Assembly (NCBI GenBank): GCA_964544085.1
Contig: CAZIZT010000028.1
Span: 1 to 64,000 of the forward strand
Source: CAZIZT01 sp964544085
GTDB lineage: Bacteria; Campylobacterota_A; Desulfurellia; Desulfurellales; Hippeaceae
Direction of reading: 5' to 3'
Length of the DNA stretch: 64,000 nt
The translations under genes were made by a program, and so were the position numbers. The notes under the pieces were generated by a model that did not search any database, was not told the origin of the DNA, and worked only from the letters and a program-made list of their open reading frames with translations. Positions within the stretch are counted from its first letter, which is position 1; every line of letters begins with the position of its first letter. Positions 16,386-25,019 of this stretch are shown piece by piece.

Positions 16386-18471
16386 TAAGAAGGGCTTTGT
16401 GGCTCAAGGAGATTCGTCCGAACTTGTCTATACCCATGACCTTTACGCGGATCTTGTCGCCTATTTTCAACTTATCGGCAACTCTGGAGATGCGCTCGTT
16501 GGAGATTTGTGAGATGTGAAGGAGTCCATCTTTGTTGGGCAGGATTCTGACAAATGCGCCGTAGTTTTCTATCCTCGAGACGGTGCCCTCAAACACATCG
16601 CCTTCTTTAACATCAGCGGTTATCTCCTTGATCCTGGCTATAGCCTCATCCAGCTTCGAATCGACGCCGCCATACACATTGACGGTACCGTCAGGCATTA
16701 TATCTATTTTCACGTTGGTCTCGTCTATCAGGGCCTTTATTGTCTTACCATTAGGTCCTATCAGGTCCTTGATTTTATCTGGATCTATCGTAAGCGTTTC
16801 TATTTTTGGTGCATATTTTGACAGGTGCGGTCTGGGTCTATCAAGAACGGCGAGCATCTTGTTGAGAATAAATAAGCGGGCTTCTTTGGCTTTTGCCAGC
16901 GCATTTTTTAACATCTCTGCAGTTACACCCGTAATCTTGATATCCATCTGGAGCGCTGTAATGCCATCGACCGTACCTGCAACCTTGAAATCCATATCGC
17001 CGTAGTGATCTTCGTCCCCAAGTATATCTGTCAAAATTAGATAATCGCTTTCGTTGTAGCTGATCAAACCCATTGCAACTCCACTTACGGGTTTTTTTAT
17101 TGGTACACCGGCATCCATAAGAGCCAGTGTTGACCCGCAAACGGTAGCCATGGAGCTCGATCCATTTGACTCAAGGATATCTGAAACCACCCTGATGGCA
17201 TAGGGGAACTCGCTCTCCGGTGGTATCATGGGCTCAAGGGCCCGTTTTGCGAGATTTCCATGACCTATCTCGCGCCTACCGGGTGGCCCAAGACGTTTTA
17301 CCTCACCGGTTGAGAAGGGCAAGAAGTTGTAATGAAGCATGAAACGTTCGTAACCCTCCTCACTCACATCGTCGATTATCTGAGCATCTTCCTTTGATCC
17401 GAGTGTGGTTGCAACCAGAGCCTGTGTTTCGCCGCGGGTAAAAACAGCCGAACCGTGAGCCCGTGGCAGAATGCCCACTTCGCAGGTGATTGGTCTAATC
17501 TCATCCAGATCTCTACCATCGATTCGTTTGCCCGTTGTGATTATCTTCGTTCTTACGAGATTTTTGATGATATCTTCAAAAGCGGATTTGCATTTTTCCT
17601 TTACGTTTTCTTCATCCTCAAATTCTTGGGAAATTTTCTCGTACACCTCGTCGAATACTGCATCAATTGCCTCGTGACGCTCTTTTTTCTGGCTGATGTT
17701 AATGGCTTCGTTGAGTTTGTCTACAGCAAGCTCCTCGATCCTACTGACCATTTCTGGAGGCACATCAACAGGCACATACTCGCGTTTTGGTTTTGCAGCC
17801 ATGGCGATAAGTTCATTTTGAATCTCGATAAGCTTGTCTATCTTTTTCTTACCAAAGAGGATAGCTTCAACCATCTCCTCTTCTGATAGTTCATTTGCAC
17901 CCGCTTCAATCATGTTGACAGCATCTTTTGTGCCTGCTACAACGAGGTTCAGATCCGATTCTTTTGCCTCCTCTGTGGGTACAAATGTGGCAAATCTGTT
18001 GCCAACCTTTGAGACCCTTACACCTGCAACAGGACCTAAAAATGGAATGTCTGATAATGCAAGTGCACAAGATGCAGCCATAATGCTGATAATGGCTGGA
18101 TCGTTGTACGGATCAGCGCTGATTGTCGTTACAATAACCTGTGTTTCCTGCTTGTAATCCTTGGGAAACAGAGGTCTGATTGACCTGTCAATTAGCCTGG
18201 AGACAAGCGTTTCATGAATTGTGGGTTTTCCTTCTCTTTTTATGAACCCTCCAGGTATTTTGCCTGCGGCATAGAACTTCTCCTGATAATTGACCGTAAG
18301 CGGAAAGAAATCAAGGAACTCGGTTGGCGGTTCCTTTGATGAGACAGCCGTTGCAAGGACAATTGTTTCACCCAACCTGACAAGACAGGATCCATCTGCC
18401 TGTTTTGCGTAACGACCAGTCTCAATCCTAAAATCGATGCCCTCTATAGTTTTTTCAATATAGTAAAGCAT
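16336..18471 (-). CDS. pnp: Polyribonucleotide nucleotidyltransferase (PNPase)
   Basis: 3'-5' phosphorolytic RNA-degrading enzyme, 711 residues, the normal size. Two RNase PH domains (about 1-225 and 310-540) are joined by a helical domain; the catalytic aspartates lie in LTDILGDEDHYGDMDFK (about 480-496). A KH domain (about 555-615, GPNGKTIKALIDE) and an S1 domain (about 620-695, GDVFEGTVSRIENYGAFV) complete it. The start ATG lies six bases after the rpsO stop with no SD of its own, so translation is probably coupled. The rpsO-pnp linkage is classic. Confidence 0.98.
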   Translation of the reverse strand: MLYYIEKTIEGIDFRIETGRYAKQADGSCLVRLGETIVLATAVSSKEPPTEFLDFFPLTVNYQEKFYAAGKIPGGFIKREGKPTIHETLVSRLIDRSIRPLFPKDYKQETQVIVTTISADPYNDPAIISIMAASCALALSDIPFLGPVAGVRVSKVGNRFATFVPTEEAKESDLNLVVAGTKDAVNMIEAGANELSEEEMVEAILFGKKKIDKLIEIQNELIAMAAKPKREYVPVDVPPEMVSRIEELAVDKLNEAINISQKKERHEAIDAVFDEVYEKISQEFEDEENVKEKCKSAFEDIIKNLVRTKIITTGKRIDGRDLDEIRPITCEVGILPRAHGSAVFTRGETQALVATTLGSKEDAQIIDDVSEEGYERFMLHYNFLPFSTGEVKRLGPPGRREIGHGNLAKRALEPMIPPESEFPYAIRVVSDILESNGSSSMATVCGSTLALMDAGVPIKKPVSGVAMGLISYNESDYLILTDILGDEDHYGDMDFKVAGTVDGITALQMDIKITGVTAEMLKNALAKAKEARLFILNKMLAVLDRPRPHLSKYAPKIETLTIDPDKIKDLIGPNGKTIKALIDETNVKIDIMPDGTVNVYGGVDSKLDEAIARIKEITADVKEGDVFEGTVSRIENYGAFVRILPNKDGLLHISQISNERISRVADKLKIGDKIRVKVMGIDKFGRISLSHKALLNETGHSDNGNENKKTT

Positions 18472-18477
18472 GGGAGC

Positions 18478-18747
18478 TTAACCCTTCAAACCGAGTTCTT
18501 TTATTACCTTTCTGTACTCCTCAAAGTTATACTTCTTCAGATACTTCAAGAGCTTCCTTCTTCTGCCGACGAGTTTGAGCAATCCTCTTCTTGAGTGAAA
18601 GTCCTTTGGGTGCTCTTTGAAGTGCTCGGTCAGGTACTTTATCCTTTCGGTAAGTAGTGCTATCTGAACACTCGCAGAGCCGGTATCGCTCTCATGCGAA
18701 CCGAATTTTTTGATTATTTCCTGTTTTTTCTCTTTTGCTAAGCCCAT
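18478..18747 (-). CDS. rpsO: 30S ribosomal protein S15
   Basis: Primary 16S rRNA-binding protein of the small subunit platform, 89 residues including the start Met, exactly the family size. Motifs HESDTGSASVQIALLTERI and RRGLLKLVGRRRKLLKYL are the rRNA-binding helices. It is the first gene of the operon running to aroQ, with a strong SD (GGAAGGGGTGA). A promoter lies at 18784-18810 with a leader of about 30 bases, which is short for the S15 autoregulatory pseudoknot known in E. coli. Confidence 0.98.
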   Translation of the reverse strand: MGLAKEKKQEIIKKFGSHESDTGSASVQIALLTERIKYLTEHFKEHPKDFHSRRGLLKLVGRRRKLLKYLKKYNFEEYRKVIKELGLKG

Positions 18748-18783
18748 GGTTCACCCCTTCCACGTTTTTTCTCAAGCGCCTAT

Positions 18784-18810
18784 GTTATACCATAAAAGGC
18801 TGTTTGTAAA
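18784..18810 (-). promoter_or_regulatory. rpsO operon promoter
   Basis: On the minus strand, -35 TTTACA (18810-18805), a 15-base spacer, and extended -10 TGGTATAAC (hexamer 18789-18784). The spacer is short but the TGn extension compensates. It lies about 37 bases from the rpsO start. Confidence 0.55.
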
Positions 18811-18817
18811 GTGTTTT

Positions 18818-19195
18818 TTATTCTCGATGGTGTTCCACTTCCTTTACCACATCGTTTTTGAGTTTTTCAATTATCCACTCAAATATGGGCAAAAGACACG
18901 ACCTCCTCTCGCCTGCCAGTATGACGTACATAATATCATCCCCAACCTTTAGCTCACCTTCATTAATCCAGATCGCAATATCCGCCACACATGGGTTTTG
19001 CTTTGCCGATGATATTATCTCTTCAAGCTGTTTTCTATCATAGCTAAGCGTCATACCAGAAACAGTTTTTGTGCCATCCCTTGAACTTTGTCTGACAACG
19101 CCGTTATGGATCAAAATCATACCCAATTTTTCCGGTTGAGAATTACTCTTGATACGTTGAAGAGCTGCACTTAGGTCAAACGTCTGTGTATTCAT
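18818..19195 (-). CDS. MoaE-like protein (divergent molybdopterin synthase large subunit)
   Basis: A 125-residue protein with the pattern of MoaE, which transfers sulfur from MoaD to make molybdopterin: GMILIHNGVVRQ near residue 25 matches the GA(I/V)..FxGxVR start, GELKVGDDIMYVILAG matches G.L..G...V.V.V.S, and FEWIIEKLKND matches the C-terminal helix. The first catalytic lysine (LK of LKND) is kept, but the usual W-K-x-E end is replaced by VVKEVEHH, placing the second lysine two residues early. Start chosen at 19195 because GAGGGGG lies six bases upstream. It overlaps kamA by 20 bp. Function in Mo cofactor synthesis is uncertain. Confidence 0.6.
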   Translation of the reverse strand: MNTQTFDLSAALQRIKSNSQPEKLGMILIHNGVVRQSSRDGTKTVSGMTLSYDRKQLEEIISSAKQNPCVADIAIWINEGELKVGDDIMYVILAGERRSCLLPIFEWIIEKLKNDVVKEVEHHRE

Positions 19196-20090
19196 ATACT
19201 GCCCCCTCGAAATTTTCAAACAGGTATCTGTTTCCCTTTTTTTCTTTCAGGATATTGGGTTCAAGCACAATCTTTCCGCCTCCATTGGGCAAGTCAAATG
19301 AAAATACCGGCACACACAATCCACTTACATTGCCACGCAGGCTTTTCATTATCTCAAGCGCCCTTTTTATGCTTACCCTGTATGTTTCGTTGCCATAAGC
19401 CTGATCACAGCCAAACAGGTAGTACGGTTTTATACCGAGTTTAACCAGCCTGCAAAAGAGACTTTTCAGTGTTTCTGTGTTATCGTTTATTCCTTTCAGC
19501 AAAACGGTTTGTGAAACCATTGGTATGCCGTGCTTTCGAATTAAAGTGGCGGCTTTTTCAAATTCTGGTGTGATTTCATCTGGATGGTTTACATGCAGGG
19601 CAAGCCACAAAGGGAAGTATTCACCAAGCAGCGCAGCGAGATTTTCATCCACTCTGTACGGATATGTACTCAAAGCACGCGTACCCAGCCTTATGACTTC
19701 TACATGTGGTACGCCTCTAACAGCTTTAAAGAGTTTATCAAGCTTTGTATTGCTTAAGGTGAGAGGATCACCTCCTGAGATAAGCACCTCGCGGATCTGT
19801 TTGTGGTTTTTTAGGTACCCTATAGCTCTTGTCAGGTCAAATGGTGCTGGTCTGTTCCAGTAGCGTTTGCGAAAACAGAATCTGCAGTAAGCAAAACAGT
19901 TGTTTGTAACAACAAAGACTACCCTATCCGGATATCTATGGAACACTCCAGGTGCCTTTTGATAAGTCTCTTCGCCAAAAGGGTCGATATCCCCACCGTT
20001 TAGCGGACCATTGGATACAAACTGCCCTGAGATCCCATCCTTATCCAGCATAGCGCTTAGGTAGTCATTCAGAATTCGCTTCTCATGCAT
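19176..20090 (-). CDS. KamA-family radical SAM aminomutase (short form)
   Basis: A 304-residue radical SAM protein of the lysine 2,3-aminomutase/EpmB family. Cluster cysteines are C65, C69 and C72 (CFAYCRFC), followed by the SAM-binding GGDPLTL. The C-terminal PNGGGK (K273) matches the PLP-binding PGGGGK of lysine aminomutases. It is about 110 residues shorter than classic KamA and closer in size to EpmB, which beta-lysylates EF-P; no efp or genX is nearby, so substrate and role are open. There is no SD, and a -10 box ends nine bases before the ATG, suggesting a leaderless mRNA. The MoaE-like gene overlaps its 3' end. Confidence 0.8.
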   Translation of the reverse strand: MHEKRILNDYLSAMLDKDGISGQFVSNGPLNGGDIDPFGEETYQKAPGVFHRYPDRVVFVVTNNCFAYCRFCFRKRYWNRPAPFDLTRAIGYLKNHKQIREVLISGGDPLTLSNTKLDKLFKAVRGVPHVEVIRLGTRALSTYPYRVDENLAALLGEYFPLWLALHVNHPDEITPEFEKAATLIRKHGIPMVSQTVLLKGINDNTETLKSLFCRLVKLGIKPYYLFGCDQAYGNETYRVSIKRALEIMKSLRGNVSGLCVPVFSFDLPNGGGKIVLEPNILKEKKGNRYLFENFEGAVYEYTDV

Positions 20091-20107
20091 GACCGTTTTA
20101 GTATAAT
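20080..20107 (+). promoter_or_regulatory. fetA promoter (plus strand)
   Basis: -35 TTCTCA (20080-20085), a 16-base spacer, and consensus -10 TATAAT (20102-20107). The predicted transcript starts near 20114, which supports choosing the fetA ATG at 20130 and not the earlier in-frame ATG at 20085. Confidence 0.6.
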
Positions 20108-20127
20108 GATTGGCGGTGGTTTTGCAA
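20100..20127 (-). promoter_or_regulatory. kamA promoter (minus strand, overlaps fetA promoter)
   Basis: On the minus strand, -35 TTGCAA (20127-20122), a 16-base spacer, and -10 TATACT (20105-20100), ending nine bases before the kamA ATG. The -10 shares four bases with the fetA -10 on the other strand. Confidence 0.55.
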
Positions 20128-20129
20128 TC

Positions 20130-20771
20130 ATGAGTATAAAACTCGTTAACGTTTGTCTTTCTTTTGGTGATAGGGTAATACTCGACTCTGTTACTCAGGA
20201 ACTCAAGAAAGGTTTTTGTCTGCTATTTGGTCCCTCTGGTGCAGGCAAGAGCACCCTGTTGAGGGTGTTAAATATGCTAATTTCTCCAGATACAGGTGAG
20301 ATAACTTACAACGGAAAGTCAATCTACTCATTTAAGCCTTCGTTGTGGCGAAGCAGATGTTTGCTTGTTAAGCAGAAAACAACCCTTGTTGAGGGTAGTG
20401 TTATGTACAACATAGAACTACCCTTCAGTTTCAAGGCAAATAGAGATAGAAGACTGGACAGGAAGCTGCTTGAGGAGCTGTGTGAGCGTTTTGCTCTGCC
20501 TGAAGAGCTGTTGCAAAGCGAGGCAATGAAACTATCAGGTGGCGAGGCGCAGCGGGTGGCCATTATTAGAGCGATTCTCCTTGGTGCTGATGTCTATCTG
20601 TTTGATGAGCCTACAAGCGCTCTCGATGAACATTCGGCAGATGCTGTTTTTGAGTACATAAAGCGGCTGTCGGAAAGTAGGCTTTGTGTGGTAGCCTCTC
20701 ATTCACAGCGTGCCTTTGGCTACGCAGATGAGGTGTATAGGCTGGAAGGGGGAAAACTCAGAAATGGTTAA
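20130..20771 (+). CDS. fetA: ABC transporter ATP-binding protein, FetA/YbbL-like
   Basis: Cytoplasmic ATPase, 213 residues, partner of the FetB-type permease that follows. Walker A is GPSGAGKSTLL near residues 31-41, the signature is LSGGEAQRVAI, Walker B is VYLFDEPTSALDE, and VASHS holds the H-loop histidine. E. coli FetAB exports iron and relieves oxidative stress; iron as substrate here is inferred from family membership only. The start at 20130 fits the promoter at 20080-20107. The last eight bases overlap fetB. Confidence 0.82.
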   Translation: MSIKLVNVCLSFGDRVILDSVTQELKKGFCLLFGPSGAGKSTLLRVLNMLISPDTGEITYNGKSIYSFKPSLWRSRCLLVKQKTTLVEGSVMYNIELPFSFKANRDRRLDRKLLEELCERFALPEELLQSEAMKLSGGEAQRVAIIRAILLGADVYLFDEPTSALDEHSADAVFEYIKRLSESRLCVVASHSQRAFGYADEVYRLEGGKLRNG

Positions 20772-21531
20772 GCAGATAAGTCTTTTTGGTCTCTGCCTCT
20801 CATATGCTATGCTGCTTGTTATGCTTTACTTAACCCACAAAGAGCGGTTGAACCTAACAAAGGACATACTGATCAGCTTCTTGCGCATGAGCGTGCAGTT
20901 ATTCGCGGCGGGCTTCGTTCTTTTTTATGTGTTTGAGATAAATTCGATAGCCCTGACGAGTCTCATATACCTCTTTATGATTTTCTTTGCGACAAGAATA
21001 GTCATTTCTCGCACCAGGGTTAAACTAAAAGGACTTGCGGTTTACCTGTTTGTCTCAATTCTCCTTTCGACATTCTCGATTCTGTCCTTTATGTTTTTCG
21101 GTATTATACATCTTGACTCGCTCGAGGCTCGTTATGTTATTCCCCTTGCCGGTATGGTAATAGGAAATGCCATGAATACGACTACAATTGGTATAGAGCG
21201 CTTTTTTGCTAAAGCAAGGGATAACCGTGAATTAATAGAGGAATTTCTCAGTCTCGGCGCAAACAGGTACGAAGCGCTATCACCGGTAAGAAAGGATGCC
21301 TTCAGGTCTTCTTTGCTACCCTCGCTTTCTTCTGCCAGCGGCATGGGCATAGTATTTTTACCGGGCATGATGACTGGCCAGATTCTATCAGGTGTGAATC
21401 CCATTGAGGCTGTTAACTACCAAATTATGATTGTTATAGCCATATCTACAGGTGTGGCTCTCTCCAATTACCTTATTTTAAGGATGCTTGAGAAGAGCGT
21501 CTTCAACGAACATGATCAATTAAACTTTTAA
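20764..21531 (+). CDS. fetB: Iron export permease, FetB/YbbM family (UPF0014)
   Basis: Inner-membrane permease of 255 residues, the normal FetB length. About seven membrane spans; the family signature AGMVIGNAMNTTTIGIERF is near residues 128-146, and PGMMTGQILSGVNPIEAVNYQ follows near residue 200. Start at ATG 20764 because GGAAGGGGG (20745-20754) lies just upstream; the eight-base overlap with fetA suggests coupling. No Fur box was recognised. After the stop there is a T-run but no clear hairpin. Confidence 0.85.
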   Translation: MVKQISLFGLCLSYAMLLVMLYLTHKERLNLTKDILISFLRMSVQLFAAGFVLFYVFEINSIALTSLIYLFMIFFATRIVISRTRVKLKGLAVYLFVSILLSTFSILSFMFFGIIHLDSLEARYVIPLAGMVIGNAMNTTTIGIERFFAKARDNRELIEEFLSLGANRYEALSPVRKDAFRSSLLPSLSSASGMGIVFLPGMMTGQILSGVNPIEAVNYQIMIVIAISTGVALSNYLILRMLEKSVFNEHDQLNF

Positions 21532-21558
21532 CTGACGCTTTGGTTTTTTTAAAGTGAT

Positions 21559-21586
21559 TTGACAATTACAAAAAAACATTTACAAT
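21559..21586 (+). promoter_or_regulatory. maeB-dctPQM promoter
   Basis: Consensus -35 TTGACA (21559-21564), 16-base spacer, -10 TACAAT (21581-21586), then a 39-base leader with SD AAGGAGATGG (21610-21619) before the ATG at 21626. Confidence 0.75.
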
Positions 21587-21625
21587 GTGAAGTTAGAAAA
21601 AATATTTTTAAGGAGATGGTCGGGT

Positions 21626-23929
21626 ATGAAGAATCTTAGGGAAAAAGCTCTCAAGTACCATGCCATGGGCAGACCGGGGAAGATCGAAGTTCGTGTCACA
21701 AAACCCTTTAAAACCCAAGAGGATCTCTCGCTTGCCTATACACCCGGTGTTGCAGAGGTGTGCCTGGAGGTGGCTAAGAATCCTCAGAATGCCTACAAGT
21801 ACACTGCTAAAGGTAATCTTGTCGCTGTTATCTCCAACGGTACAGCTGTACTGGGTCTTGGAAACATTGGTGCATTGGCTTCCAAACCGGTTATGGAAGG
21901 CAAGGGCAACCTTTTTAAGAACTTTGCAGATATCGATGTTTTCGATATAGAGATAGATGAAACGGATCCAGATAAAATAGTGGATATTGTGGCTGCTCTG
22001 GAACCCACCTTTGGAGCTATCAATCTGGAAGATATTAAAGCACCCGAGTGTTTTTACATCGAGGAGAAGCTCAAGGAAAGGATGAACATACCTGTTTTCC
22101 ATGACGATCAGCATGGCACGGCTGTGATAAGTGGTGCAGCTTTGCTGAATGCTCTTGAGATAGCAGGTAAGGATATCTCACAGTGCAAGCTTGTTGTCAA
22201 TGGTGCTGGGGCTGCAGGTATTGCTTGCGCTAAGTTTTACATAACGCTTGGTTTGAAAAAAGAGAATATTATTATGCTTGATTCTCGCGGTGTTATCTAC
22301 AAAGGAAGAAAAGAAGGTATGAATCCATACAAGGAGTTCTTCGCATCTGACACAAAGGCAAGGACACTTGAGGAAGCTATAGAGGGTGCGGACATATTTG
22401 TCGGGGTCTCCAAAGCCAACATATTGACCGAAGAGATGGTCAAAAAGATGAAGGATCCACCGATAATATTTGCTATGGCTAATCCTGATCCTGAGATAAC
22501 ATACGAGAAAGCCAAACATGCCAATCCGAACGTAATTATGGGGACCGGCAGAAGCGACTATCCGAACCAGATAAACAATGTTTTGGCGTTTCCTTTTCTG
22601 TTTAGGGGTGCTCTGGATACGAGGGCGAGGCAGATCAACGATGCGATGATGATTGCTGCAGCCAAAGCTCTTGCCCAGCTTGCGAAAGAGGATGTTCCCG
22701 AAAGTGTGCTTAAAGCTTATGGCGTTGAGAATTTGAAGTTTGGTCCGGATTATATTCTGCCCAAGCCATTTGATCCAAGGGCGCTTTTCTATGTGGCACC
22801 AGCCGTTGCCAAAGCGGCTATAGAATCTGGCGTCGCTCAGGTCGATGAGTTCGATTTAGAGGGCTACAAGGAGCGTCTGATAGAGAGGCTGGATAAGACG
22901 AAAGCTGTGACCCATTACATTTACAATAAGGCTAAAAGCGATCCAAAGAGGGTTGTATTTACCGAAACAACCGATGCCAACATTCTCAGGGCGGTGCAAG
23001 ATGGTATTGATGAAGGTATACTCAAACCGGTGTTTGTCGGTGCAAGGAGCTTTACCAAAGATGATGTTGCCGCAAAGATCAAGGAGCTTGGTTTGAAGGA
23101 GAGCATGCTGGAGAAGATCGAGTTCGTTGATCCGCTGTACTATGAAAAAACCAAAGAGTATGCTGAGATGCTATATCAGGCGCGGAAGAGAAAGGGTTTG
23201 ACGCGCGGTGAAGCCGCCTACATTATGGAACATCGTCCCAACTACTTTGCAGCCATGATGGTGAAGAATGGTGACGCCGATTCCATGCTTATAGGTGAAA
23301 CATACAATTATCCGGCCGGTGTTAGACCTGTATTAACGGTGCTTGATAAAGAGCCTGAAAGCGTTGTAGCCGGTTTATACATTATGATCATTAAGAATAA
23401 AATCTATGTGTTTGCTGACACAACGATAAACATAAACCCGACAAGTGAACAGCTTGCACAGATAGCAAAGGAAGCGGCTCAATTCTATGAGGATTTGACG
23501 GATGATAAAGCTGTTGTGGCTATGCTCTCTTTCTCTAACTTCGGTAGCAATCAGCAGGAAGAAGCAAAGAAAGTAAGGAATGCTGTGGAAATAATCCGTC
23601 AGAAGCATCCAGAGATAACCGTGGACGGTGAGATTCAGGCAAACGTAGCTGTGGATCAGGATCTTATAAAGAAGTTCTACTCCTTCAGTGAACTTGCTGG
23701 TAAGCATGTCAATGTGCTGATATTCCCCGATCTCAATTCTGCCAATATAGCCTACAAGCTACTCTACAAGATGGGCGATGCATATCCGATAGGTCCTATC
23801 CTTGTCGGATTAAAGCAGTCGGCACATGTGCTTGAGATGGGCTCCACCTCGGCTATGATCGAAGATATGATTGCTATTGCGTCTTTCGATGCCCAGCGAA
23901 AGTCGAAGAAGGAAACCAATGAGCAGTAA
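21626..23929 (+). CDS. maeB: NADP-type malic enzyme with C-terminal phosphotransacetylase-like domain
   Basis: Oxidatively decarboxylates malate to pyruvate, 767 residues, the size of the MaeB hybrid class. The malic domain (about 1-160) carries SLAYTPGVAEVC and IDVFDIEIDETDPDKIV, with catalytic Lys in NLEDIKAPECF and the metal-binding FHDDQHGTA. The NAD(P) domain contains NGAGAAGIAC. From about residue 425 on, a phosphate acetyl/butyryltransferase-like domain (GPILVGLKQSAHVLEMGST) acts in the family as an acetyl-CoA sensor and not a transacetylase. The start is fixed by AAGGAGATGG. The dctP gene follows after 22 bases, pairing malate oxidation with a dicarboxylate importer. Confidence 0.95.
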   Translation: MKNLREKALKYHAMGRPGKIEVRVTKPFKTQEDLSLAYTPGVAEVCLEVAKNPQNAYKYTAKGNLVAVISNGTAVLGLGNIGALASKPVMEGKGNLFKNFADIDVFDIEIDETDPDKIVDIVAALEPTFGAINLEDIKAPECFYIEEKLKERMNIPVFHDDQHGTAVISGAALLNALEIAGKDISQCKLVVNGAGAAGIACAKFYITLGLKKENIIMLDSRGVIYKGRKEGMNPYKEFFASDTKARTLEEAIEGADIFVGVSKANILTEEMVKKMKDPPIIFAMANPDPEITYEKAKHANPNVIMGTGRSDYPNQINNVLAFPFLFRGALDTRARQINDAMMIAAAKALAQLAKEDVPESVLKAYGVENLKFGPDYILPKPFDPRALFYVAPAVAKAAIESGVAQVDEFDLEGYKERLIERLDKTKAVTHYIYNKAKSDPKRVVFTETTDANILRAVQDGIDEGILKPVFVGARSFTKDDVAAKIKELGLKESMLEKIEFVDPLYYEKTKEYAEMLYQARKRKGLTRGEAAYIMEHRPNYFAAMMVKNGDADSMLIGETYNYPAGVRPVLTVLDKEPESVVAGLYIMIIKNKIYVFADTTININPTSEQLAQIAKEAAQFYEDLTDDKAVVAMLSFSNFGSNQQEEAKKVRNAVEIIRQKHPEITVDGEIQANVAVDQDLIKKFYSFSELAGKHVNVLIFPDLNSANIAYKLLYKMGDAYPIGPILVGLKQSAHVLEMGSTSAMIEDMIAIASFDAQRKSKKETNEQ

Positions 23930-23951
23930 TTTTTGTTTAGGAGGTGTTTCT

Positions 23952-24956
23952 ATGGGTATTAGAAAGGGTATCCTTTCCGTAACTGTAGCACTGTTTGTCG
24001 TGGCTGTATTTTCGGCTGTCTCGTTTGCAAAGCCGATTATCATGAAGTTCAGCCACGTGGTTGCCGTGAACACACCTAAGGGTGAGGCTGCAAACTATCT
24101 GGCCAAGTTGGTCAAGGAGAGGACGCACGGCAGGGTAATTGTTAAAGTTTATCCAAACGCTATGCTCTACGACGACAGGGCAGCCATCGAGGCTCTTCAG
24201 ATGAATGCCATTCAGCTTGCATGCCCTGCAAGTGCAAAGTTTACAGGTTGGTTGCCAGAATTGCAGCTGTTTGATCTTCCTTATCTGTTTAAGAACACGA
24301 AACATCTACACAAGGTTATGGATGGTCCTGTAGGCAAAAAGATACTCTCCTTATTCAAGAGGAAGGGCATGGTTGGTCTTGCTTTCTGGGACAACGGTTT
24401 CAAGGTGCTTTCGAACAACAAGCATCCTATTGTCCTTCCAAAGGATTGCAAGGGTTTGAAGTTCAGGATTATGTCATCCAAGGTGCTTGAGGCTCAGTTC
24501 AAGGCTCTGGGTGCAAGCCCACAGGTTTTGCCCTTCTCAGAGGTTTATTCGGCTTTAGAGCAGGGTGTTGTTGATGGATGTGAGAATCCATGGTCCAATC
24601 TCTACACAAAGAAGTTCTACGAGGTGGCTCCTTACACAACTGAGACCTATCATGGCTATCTTGGATATGTGCTTGTTACAAATCAGATATTCTGGAACAG
24701 TCTGCCCAAGGATCTTAAGAAGATTATCCTCGGTTGTGTGAAGGATGCTACGGCTTACGAGCGTGAGGAGGCAGCAAAACTGACAAAGAAGCAGAGAGCA
24801 CTGGTGCTTAAGGATCCGAAAGTTAAGGATGTAGTCCTTACACCTGCCCAGAGAAAGATCTGGGAGAAGAAACTCAGAACTATCTACCCACAGTTCTATA
24901 AAACCATCGGTAAGGATCTGATCGAAGAAGCAATTAGAGAGGGTCAGGGAACCTGA
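23952..24956 (+). CDS. dctP: TRAP transporter solute-binding protein, DctP family
   Basis: Periplasmic receptor of a tripartite ATP-independent transporter, 334 residues, with signal peptide (about 1-26, FAKP). Family segments include KFSHVVAVNTPKGEAANYL at the N-terminus, GLKFRIMSSKVLEAQFKALGASPQVL in two stretches around residues 165-190 with the ligand-anchoring Arg, and the EVYSALEQGVVDGCENP motif near residue 200. SD AGGAGGTG fixes the start at 23952; an upstream in-frame ATG overlapping maeB is not used. C4-dicarboxylate as ligand is inferred from the maeB neighbour. A hairpin follows before dctQ. Confidence 0.92.
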   Translation: MGIRKGILSVTVALFVVAVFSAVSFAKPIIMKFSHVVAVNTPKGEAANYLAKLVKERTHGRVIVKVYPNAMLYDDRAAIEALQMNAIQLACPASAKFTGWLPELQLFDLPYLFKNTKHLHKVMDGPVGKKILSLFKRKGMVGLAFWDNGFKVLSNNKHPIVLPKDCKGLKFRIMSSKVLEAQFKALGASPQVLPFSEVYSALEQGVVDGCENPWSNLYTKKFYEVAPYTTETYHGYLGYVLVTNQIFWNSLPKDLKKIILGCVKDATAYEREEAAKLTKKQRALVLKDPKVKDVVLTPAQRKIWEKKLRTIYPQFYKTIGKDLIEEAIREGQGT

Positions 24957-24971
24957 TAGTTTTATCCTACC

Positions 24972-25006
24972 GGAGCCCGTCAGGGCTCCCTTCTCTATCT
25001 CTTTTT
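24972..25006 (+). terminator. Attenuator-like hairpin between dctP and dctQ
   Basis: Stem GGAGCCC (24972-24978) / GGGCTCC (24983-24989) with loop GTCA, followed by CTTCTCTATCTCTTTTT. The interrupted T tract suggests partial termination, which would leave more dctP mRNA than dctQM mRNA, as expected for an abundant binding protein. Confidence 0.6.
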
Positions 25007-25019
25007 AGGAGTTGGCCAT

